Part shown: piece after piece, positions 58,515 through 64,000 of the stretch
How the letters are laid out: every line of letters begins with the position of its first letter
Numbering within the stretch: position 1 is the stretch's first letter
Assembly (NCBI RefSeq): GCF_030159595.1
Contig: NZ_BSKJ01000012.1
Coordinates: forward strand, 1 to 64,000
Direction: 5' to 3'
DNA: 64,000 nucleotides
DNA from: Pseudomonas putida
GTDB taxonomy: Bacteria; Pseudomonadota; Gammaproteobacteria; Pseudomonadales; Pseudomonadaceae
The notes under the pieces: generated by a model
What the model was told of the DNA's origin: nothing
What the model saw: the letters and a program-made list of their open reading frames with translations, nothing else
Database searches by the model: none
Translations under genes and position numbers: made by a program

Positions 58515-59324
58515 ATGAGCGATCATTTCGCTACCAACCTCAAGCTGGCTTGCAGCCACTACCGCTCTATTTCCGAAGTTTGCCGACAGCTATCGATCAA
58601 CCGCGCGCAGTTCAACAAGTACCTGAGCGGGCAGAGCCGTCCGACGGCTTTCAACCTCAAGCGCATCGGAGATTTCTTCGGAGTGGAGGATTACGAGCTG
58701 AACTTGCCGGCCGAGCAGTTCGCCCGGCTGATTGGCGCACGGGTGTCGACGCTGGCCGAGCAGCCCAGCGACCCGATCAGCGAACTGTTCCGTCCGTTGC
58801 ACGACCACGCCGGCAACCTGTCGCGCTATTGCGGTTACTACTTCGAGTACTCCAACTGCATGTCGGTGCCGGGCACGATCTTGGTGTCGCTCGTGCACCT
58901 GTGGGAAGAGCGCGGTCGCTTCCTGTTCGAGCGCCAGGAACGCCAGGAACGCTCCAGCGCCACCGACCAGCATGCCGAGGTACGCTGCCGCTACCTAGGG
59001 GCTGCGTTCCAGTTGCAGGACCGAGTGTTCCTGATCGACTACGAGTCGCTCACCTTCAACGAAATGAGCCAGACCATTCTCATCCCCAGCTTCAAAAGCC
59101 GCATCACCCGGCTTAATGGCCTGAAGGCCGGCGTCTCCAGCGGCGACCGGCGCAACCCGGCTTGCACCCGGGTGGTGTGGGAGTACCTGGGCGAGGAGAT
59201 CAATCGCATCAATGCTTATAGGCAGGTGAAACTGTACCGGCCTGATGATCCGCGTATCGATGATGATGTGCGTGAGCGCTTGAGTGTGGGGCCGCTTAGA
59301 AACGGGCTGTTTGAAATCGAGTAG
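58515..59324 (+). CDS. XRE-type helix-turn-helix transcriptional regulator
   Basis: This 269-residue protein has an N-terminal XRE/Cro-like HTH (about residues 8-62: ISEVCRQLSINRAQFNKYLSG then RPTAFNLKRIGDFFGV). A sensor part of about 190 residues follows, which I do not recognise; it is rich in beta-strand patterns and includes CGYYFEYSNCM and FLIDYESLTFNEM. It diverges from the AGCS symporter, the usual position of a local regulator. Its stop lies 11 bases from the stop of the convergent hydrolase gene, with no visible terminator between. Confidence 0.83.
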   Translation: MSDHFATNLKLACSHYRSISEVCRQLSINRAQFNKYLSGQSRPTAFNLKRIGDFFGVEDYELNLPAEQFARLIGARVSTLAEQPSDPISELFRPLHDHAGNLSRYCGYYFEYSNCMSVPGTILVSLVHLWEERGRFLFERQERQERSSATDQHAEVRCRYLGAAFQLQDRVFLIDYESLTFNEMSQTILIPSFKSRITRLNGLKAGVSSGDRRNPACTRVVWEYLGEEINRINAYRQVKLYRPDDPRIDDDVRERLSVGPLRNGLFEIE

Positions 59325-59335
59325 GCGTCAACGCG

Positions 59336-60181
59336 TCAAGCGTCGTTGAGGATGAATGCCGCCACGGCGCTCGCAACCTGATCTGCAATCGCTGGGTGAC
59401 TGCGCAAGTGGGCGGCGATGCCATGGTCGCAGTCTGTAAGAAACAGGCATTGCAAACGCGCCGCTGAAACTGATTGCATCAGCGCTTGGGTTACTTCTTC
59501 GGGTATCGGGCTGTAGCGTTCTGCTCCAGCCAGCCACTGGTTGCCTGCGCTGGTGCCTGAGTGGTTTCCGAATCTTTGTGAGTTAAGCCCGTCATACTCG
59601 CCAATCACCATCAGAACTCGGCCTTGGAACTGTTTAAGGAAGGCGTAACTGTCGCAATCGAGAAAGCCATAGGGTTTTCTGATGGCCGCTGTGAATGCCG
59701 GGCCGAACGGTAGCTGGTGAGCATGGTCTGGGTAGACCGCCGGGCAGATCAGAACGATGCTGTTCAGGTGTGGCAACTGTGCTGCAAGTTTCAGTGTTAT
59801 TGCCGCGCCCAGACTGTGGCCTACGAGCGTTCGGCATCCAAGTGCGATATGCGCGTGAAAGCGCCGTGCTTCATCAAGGTTCGTAGCCAGTGAAGGCGAT
59901 ACTGCACCAGGCTCGCTGGCGAGACTATGACCTGACAGATTAGCCGTGAGTGAACCAATGCCTGTAGCTTGGAGGCGATAGAGCAATGGATTGAGGCGGG
60001 TAAAGTCGGAGCGCGCGCCCCCCACGACAAATGCAGGCGCTGCGCGCTCGATGTCGGGCACCAGCAAACGGGCCTGTTGCTTATAGCTTCCAAATGTTTC
60101 TTCGATGAAAAACGCTTTGCCCGGGGCGGGTTCGTCATACTGCCATTTCAGGCGCTGGGAAGCTCCCGTTTGCGAGTGCAT
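59336..60181 (-). CDS. Alpha/beta hydrolase
   Basis: This 281-residue protein has an alpha/beta hydrolase pattern: nucleophile Ser123 in the elbow GHSLG, a candidate acid Asp197 in GEYDGLN, and His253 in DCDHGIAAH. No signal peptide is seen. The ATG at 60181 follows AGAGGG at a good distance. The open frame continues upstream into the permease gene but lacks a start signal. It is the third gene of a minus-strand operon, eight bases after the TSUP gene. The substrate is unknown, perhaps an ester, amide or thioester linked to the oxygenase product. Confidence 0.8.
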   Translation of the reverse strand: MHSQTGASQRLKWQYDEPAPGKAFFIEETFGSYKQQARLLVPDIERAAPAFVVGGARSDFTRLNPLLYRLQATGIGSLTANLSGHSLASEPGAVSPSLATNLDEARRFHAHIALGCRTLVGHSLGAAITLKLAAQLPHLNSIVLICPAVYPDHAHQLPFGPAFTAAIRKPYGFLDCDSYAFLKQFQGRVLMVIGEYDGLNSQRFGNHSGTSAGNQWLAGAERYSPIPEEVTQALMQSVSAARLQCLFLTDCDHGIAAHLRSHPAIADQVASAVAAFILNDA

Positions 60182-60189
60182 GGTGCCCT

Positions 60190-60981
60190 CTAGAAGAACT
60201 GGTTGAGCCATTCGCCGAGTGGATTGCCCGAGTCGAGTAAAAGTTTGACCGCCATGATGATACAGACACTGACCAGCATCGGTTTTATCAGGCGTGAGCC
60301 GAAGCGAACTGCGCAACGTGCGCCCAACTGTGCGCCCAGGAAGGCAGCAAGTGCCATTGCCAGCGCTAGCGGCCAGATAATCGACCCGCTCAGTGAAAAG
60401 ACTGACAACGCACCCAGGTTGCAGGCTGCGTTCAAAAGCTTGCTGGTGCACACGGCTTGTATCAGCTGCTGGCCTAGGAGAATAACGCAGGCCAGCATGA
60501 AGAACGAGCCAACGCCGGGGCCGAAGATACCATCATAAAACCCAATGATCGGCGCAACCGTTACGCAGAACAGACTAGTCGATAACTTTGCTTTACGCGC
60601 TTGCTCATTCGGCTTTGGGCTAAAGGCAAAATAGGCTGCTATCAGGATCAGCAAGGGTGGCACGCATGCCTGCAGAACGCTTTTGGGCACATAAGTTATC
60701 GACAAGGCGCCTAGCGCACCTCCAATAAACGACATGACAGCCATTGGAGTGCCTTGTCTCCAGTCGATCATGCCTTTTCGGGCGAAGGCGCATGTGGCCG
60801 AAACCGTAGCCGAAGCGGCTTGGAATTTGTTGGTGGCGATTGCAGCCAAGGGTTCCATGCCCGCAACGAACAACACAGGGAGTGTGATCAGTCCTCCTCC
60901 TCCAGCGATAGCATCAAAAAAGCCAGCCATCAGTGCAACCAGCGCGAGTATCAGAACAAGCGTCAAGTCGAATTCAATCAT
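60190..60981 (-). CDS. TSUP (TauE/SafE) family membrane permease (copy 2)
   Basis: This 263-residue inner-membrane protein has about eight predicted membrane segments and the two half-motifs FFDAIAGGGGLITLP (about residues 21-35) and GFYDGIFGPGVGS (about 147-159). Overall it is clearly diverged from the copy at 44925 but has the same architecture. AGGAAAA lies before the ATG. It follows the oxygenase gene by 17 bases, and the local base composition is less GC-rich than in the flanking genes. Confidence 0.85.
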   Translation of the reverse strand: MIEFDLTLVLILALVALMAGFFDAIAGGGGLITLPVLFVAGMEPLAAIATNKFQAASATVSATCAFARKGMIDWRQGTPMAVMSFIGGALGALSITYVPKSVLQACVPPLLILIAAYFAFSPKPNEQARKAKLSTSLFCVTVAPIIGFYDGIFGPGVGSFFMLACVILLGQQLIQAVCTSKLLNAACNLGALSVFSLSGSIIWPLALAMALAAFLGAQLGARCAVRFGSRLIKPMLVSVCIIMAVKLLLDSGNPLGEWLNQFF

Positions 60982-60998
60982 CGGGTGTTTTCCTGTAG

Positions 60999-62039
60999 TC
61001 AGCCACGGACCAGTAGCGGGTCTTCAACGACTACAAGCGGTGCCGCGAAGGGGGAGTATCCGAACTGACGAATAAGCAGACGCCGGTTATCCAGAAGCAC
61101 ATCGCGACCGTGCAACGCTCGACTGTTGTTGATTAACAATGCGCTGTCAGGCTGGAGGAAAAACGCTAGCGGCTGTGCAGCGTTCAGTATTTTCTGAAAG
61201 TTGTCGAAAGCGTGCACAGCAGCGTTGCAGGCGCGTTCATTCAGGCTGAAGCGGTAGCTGTTGTAACGAATGGAAAAACCACCGCTAGGCTCGAATTGCA
61301 GCATTGAAATTGCTTCGCCGGCGTTGCCCTGTCCGAGAGCAAAGCAGTCACTGCGCGTGAAATCGAATGATGGTGAAGTCAGTGCAAGTGTGTCCAGGCT
61401 ACCCAAGCGTTCGATGATTTCGCAGAGTGGGAAGACATAGGTAGGTTCATTGGCGGGGTTCCAGCATGCAGTGAGTATTAGCGCAGACGGGGCCGGGGAG
61501 TGACCGTTGCTGGAAATTGTTGAGCAGTTGTAAGGTGCTTCAGTGTGCGGTCCCAGTCGCAAACCTGCGTGAGAACTAATTTCAACGGCTAAGCAGGGGT
61601 TTTCGTCGAGTCTTGGTACGCGGCCACCCCCCTTGAAATTACCGACCAAACGGACCTGTTTGCCATCGTTGTCTATGTCAAAGGCGAAGCTGCGATGGCG
61701 CGCAAGCTCCAGCAACAGTTGATTGCGTGAAGAAAGGTATTGGCAGCGAGTGCTTTGTGCCAAAGTTGAGATATCCGGTAGATGTTCCGGTATCGGCTCG
61801 TCGACATAAGGCATCTGCCTATACACCAAGGCGGACAGGTGCCCTTCAGTGAAGCGCTGCAACAGCGAGCGCTGTTGCTCGTTCAAGGTTTTCTCGAACT
61901 GATCGGCCAATACACGAGTCTGAAGTGCCACTCCCTTGGCCTCCGGTCCGCCCATTTCAGCAATGGCTTGGCTTGCAGATGCTATGGCTCGGTTTTGTTC
62001 CGGGCAGAAATCCAGATAGGCAACTTCCGAATGAGGCAC
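60999..62039 (-). CDS. Fe(II)/2-oxoglutarate-dependent oxygenase, clavaminate synthase-like (copy 2)
   Basis: This oxygenase belongs to the TauD / clavaminate-synthase-like group. Likely iron ligands are His165 and Glu167 in LGPHTEAPYNCS, the HTE motif seen in amino acid hydroxylases such as AsnO and VioC, and His310 in NNSRALHGRDVL. Arg324 in RRLLIRQFGY would bind 2-oxoglutarate. I choose GTG 62039 (346 residues) because AAGGAA lies seven bases before it; a TTG at 62102 would add 21 residues without a ribosome binding site. The C-terminal N-x-R-x-LH-x-RD segment is shared with the copy at 43868. Substrate unknown. Confidence 0.8.
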   Translation of the reverse strand: MPHSEVAYLDFCPEQNRAIASASQAIAEMGGPEAKGVALQTRVLADQFEKTLNEQQRSLLQRFTEGHLSALVYRQMPYVDEPIPEHLPDISTLAQSTRCQYLSSRNQLLLELARHRSFAFDIDNDGKQVRLVGNFKGGGRVPRLDENPCLAVEISSHAGLRLGPHTEAPYNCSTISSNGHSPAPSALILTACWNPANEPTYVFPLCEIIERLGSLDTLALTSPSFDFTRSDCFALGQGNAGEAISMLQFEPSGGFSIRYNSYRFSLNERACNAAVHAFDNFQKILNAAQPLAFFLQPDSALLINNSRALHGRDVLLDNRRLLIRQFGYSPFAAPLVVVEDPLLVRG

Positions 62040-62162
62040 TGAACGTTCCTTGTACTTTTTTGTGAAGCGCCCGGCTGGCAAGCGCGTGATTCGACTATTC
62101 AATGCCGTTATGCTGCTGCGCGGTAGTCAGCTCTTTCCTGGTACGTCGTAGGAGATTTCTCT

Positions 62163-62216
62163 ATGCGCTTTTCCTCAGCGTTGAATCGTCGGAACGACTA
62201 CCGCTTGTGGCATTGA
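62163..62216 (+). other. Possible 17-codon leader frame
   Basis: A short frame (MRFSSALNRRNDYRLWH) starts eight bases after TAGGAG, a better ribosome binding site than that of the gene at 62300. It could be a leader peptide or chance. Confidence 0.25.
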
Positions 62217-62299
62217 CTTGGCCCTACGTTGGACTTCCCCGCCCGGAAACCGCAAAATGGCCCCTTTCCTTCATCAACCTCTCCGGATCTGCTGACTCT

Positions 62300-63184
62300 A
62301 TGCGTATGCGCCTAATGCTGTTGGGTGGTGGCAATGCCCTCGGGCAAGCGCTGATTCGTCTTGGGGCCGAGGAGGACATCGCATTCCTGGCGCCGCGCCC
62401 GCCCGAGAACGGCTGGACGCCGGCCAGCCTCACCCAGCTGCTCGACGATCACCGCCCCGATGCCTTGGTCAACCTGGCCTATTACTTCGACTGGTTCCAG
62501 GCCGAGTCGGTCAGCGAGCAACGCCTGGCTCAACAGGAGCGAGCGGTGGAGCGGCTGGCTGAACTGTGCCAGCACCACCAGATCACTTTGGTGCAGCCAT
62601 CCAGCTACCGGGTATTCGATGGTTCGCGGGCTACGGCCTACAGCGAAAAGGACGAGCCAGTGCCGCTGGGCCTGCGTGGCCAGGCCTTGTGGCGCATCGA
62701 GCAGAGTGTGCGCGCGACCTGCCCGCAGCATGTGCTGCTGCGTTTTGGCTGGTTGCTCGATGAAAGCATTGACGGGTCGCTGGGTCGCTTCCTGACCCGT
62801 GCCGAACAGCCGCAAGAATTGCTGCTGGCCGATGACCGGCGGGGCAACCCGACACCGGTCGACGATGCTGCGCGGGTGATCTTGTCGGTGCTCAAGCAGC
62901 TCGATTGCAGCGCGCCGCTGTGGGGCACCTACCATTACGCCGGCAACGAGGCGACCACGCCCCTGGCGCTGGGCCAGGCGATCCTTACCGAGGCAGGCCA
63001 GTACCGCCAGTTAGCCGTGCAGGCGCCGACGCCGCAGGCCCATGCCGCCCGGCCGGATGCCAGTGAAGAACCGCAGCACGCGGTGCTGGCCTGCAAGAAA
63101 ATCCTTCATACCTTCGGCATCAAGCCGCGCGCCTGGCGCGCCGGCCTGCCGCCTCTACTGGACCGGTTCTACCGCCATGGCTGA
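62300..63184 (+). CDS. RmlD-like NAD(P)-binding protein with altered active site
   Basis: This 294-residue protein resembles dTDP-4-dehydrorhamnose reductase (RmlD) over its length: an N-terminal glycine-rich motif LLGGGNALGQ, the SSYRVFDG segment (101-108) matching STDYVFDG, and a C-terminal substrate-binding part. However, where RmlD has the catalytic YGxxK, this protein has LRGQAL (125-130), with Arg126 and Leu130 in the Tyr and Lys places. It may be non-catalytic or have another role. ATG 62300 is the family-like start; ATG 62306 is possible. The stop overlaps the epimerase start by eight bases. Confidence 0.8.
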   Translation: MRMRLMLLGGGNALGQALIRLGAEEDIAFLAPRPPENGWTPASLTQLLDDHRPDALVNLAYYFDWFQAESVSEQRLAQQERAVERLAELCQHHQITLVQPSSYRVFDGSRATAYSEKDEPVPLGLRGQALWRIEQSVRATCPQHVLLRFGWLLDESIDGSLGRFLTRAEQPQELLLADDRRGNPTPVDDAARVILSVLKQLDCSAPLWGTYHYAGNEATTPLALGQAILTEAGQYRQLAVQAPTPQAHAARPDASEEPQHAVLACKKILHTFGIKPRAWRAGLPPLLDRFYRHG

Positions 63185-64000
63185 CGCCCCCATCCTGATC
63201 ACCGGCGGTGCCGGCTTCATCGGTTCCCACCTGTGCGATGCGTTGTTGGACAAAGGCTACGCCGTACGCATTCTCGACGACTTTTCCACTGGCCGGCGCA
63301 GCAACCTGCAGGTCGACCACCCACGGCTGGAACTGATCGAAGGCGATGTTGCCGATGCCGGTCTGGTCACGCAGGTGGCGGCAGGCTGCAGTGCCGTGGT
63401 GCACCTGGCTGCGGTGGCCTCGGTGCAGGCCTCGGTCGAGGACCCGGTGCGCACGCACCAGAGTAACTTCATCGGCACCCTGAACGTGTGTGAGGCGATG
63501 CGTGTGCATGGTCTGCGTCGGGTGTTGTTTGCCTCCAGTGCGGCGGTCTACGGCAACAATGGCGAGGGTGAGTCGATTGCCGAGGACACGCCAAAGGCAC
63601 CGCTGACCCCGTACGCGGTGGACAAGCTGGCCAGTGAGCAATACCTGGACTTTTACCGACGTCAGCATGGTCTGGAGCCGGTGGTGTTCCGCTTCTTCAA
63701 TATCTTCGGGCCACGCCAGGACCCGTCCTCGCCGTATTCCGGTGTGATCAGCATTTTCTGCGAACGAGCAGTACAGGGCTTGCCGATCACCATCTTTGGC
63801 GATGGAGAGCAGACCCGCGATTTCCTTTATGTGGGTGACCTGGTGCAGGTGATGGTGCAGGCGCTGGAGCAGCCGCAGGTCGAGGAGGGGGCGGTGAACA
63901 TCGGCCTCAACCAGGCCACTTCGCTGAACCAGTTGCTGGTGGCGCTGGAGAAGGTGGTAGGGAGCTTGCCGGCGGTTAGCTATGTGGCAGCGCGTTCGGG
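63177..64000 (+). CDS. NAD-dependent epimerase/dehydratase (UDP-glucose 4-epimerase-like), 3' truncated by window
   Basis: This extended SDR acts on nucleotide sugars, probably as a 4-epimerase. The visible 274 residues include the cofactor motif GGAGFIGS (10-17), ASSAAVYG with Ser120/Ser121, the catalytic Tyr146 and Lys150 in YAVDKLASE, and RFFNIFGPRQDP. The gene runs off the window, with about 35 residues probably missing. Overlap with the preceding RmlD-like gene suggests a joint role in a nucleotide-sugar pathway, perhaps for surface polysaccharide; that role is inference. Confidence 0.88.
   Translation, partial: MADAPILITGGAGFIGSHLCDALLDKGYAVRILDDFSTGRRSNLQVDHPRLELIEGDVADAGLVTQVAAGCSAVVHLAAVASVQASVEDPVRTHQSNFIGTLNVCEAMRVHGLRRVLFASSAAVYGNNGEGESIAEDTPKAPLTPYAVDKLASEQYLDFYRRQHGLEPVVFRFFNIFGPRQDPSSPYSGVISIFCERAVQGLPITIFGDGEQTRDFLYVGDLVQVMVQALEQPQVEEGAVNIGLNQATSLNQLLVALEKVVGSLPAVSYVAARS

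Overview
The window looks like a chromosomal segment of the Pseudomonas putida group. The evidence is the fused secE-to-rplQ ribosomal supercluster, protein sequences and lengths typical of Pseudomonas, a P. putida-type REP doublet at 52271-52331, high GC in most genes, and the gene order katA-ferritin-uvrA-yajR-ssb. The species call rests on recognition, not on a database search.

Layout. (1) 1-4200: the 3' end of a 5S rRNA with its terminator, then birA, coaX and a small membrane-anchored protein, then tRNA-Tyr, tRNA-Gly and tRNA-Thr leading into tufB, then tRNA-Trp. (2) 4219-34460: one uninterrupted plus-strand translation and transcription block. It runs secE-nusG-rplKAJL-rpoBC, rpsL-rpsG-fusA-tufA, the S10 genes, the spc genes with secY and rpmJ, and the alpha genes to rplQ. 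Promoters sit at its internal joints, usually fused to or directly behind a hairpin. (3) 34633-41700: katA, a bacterioferritin-family ferritin, uvrA (minus strand), a YajR-type transporter and ssb. (4) 42029-46493: a MocR-type regulator diverging from a three-gene set of an Fe(II)/2-oxoglutarate oxygenase, a TSUP permease and a YdfG-like dehydrogenase. (5) 46641-55816: a complete formate dehydrogenase-N and selenocysteine locus (fdnG with an in-frame UGA, fdnH, fdnI, fdhE, selA, selB, selC). (6) 55832-59324: type I asparaginase, an AGCS amino acid symporter and an XRE-type regulator. (7) 59336-62039: a lower-GC minus-strand operon of a second oxygenase, a second TSUP permease and an alpha/beta hydrolase. 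(8) 62300-64000: an RmlD-like protein lacking the usual catalytic Tyr/Lys pair, overlapping an NAD-dependent epimerase cut by the window edge.

How it works together. Regions 1-2 supply the core of transcription, translation and protein export. Region 5 is nearly self-sufficient: the only selenoprotein seen (FdnG) is encoded beside its maturation factor, the Sec synthase, the Sec-specific elongation factor and tRNA-Sec. Only selD is missing from the window. Regions 4 and 7 are the least described part. Both have the same gene order (clavaminate-synthase-like oxygenase, TSUP permease, then a different third enzyme) and lie about 13 kb apart around the selenocysteine locus. They are the best candidates for an uncharacterised system, perhaps hydroxylation and transport of an amino acid or related compound.
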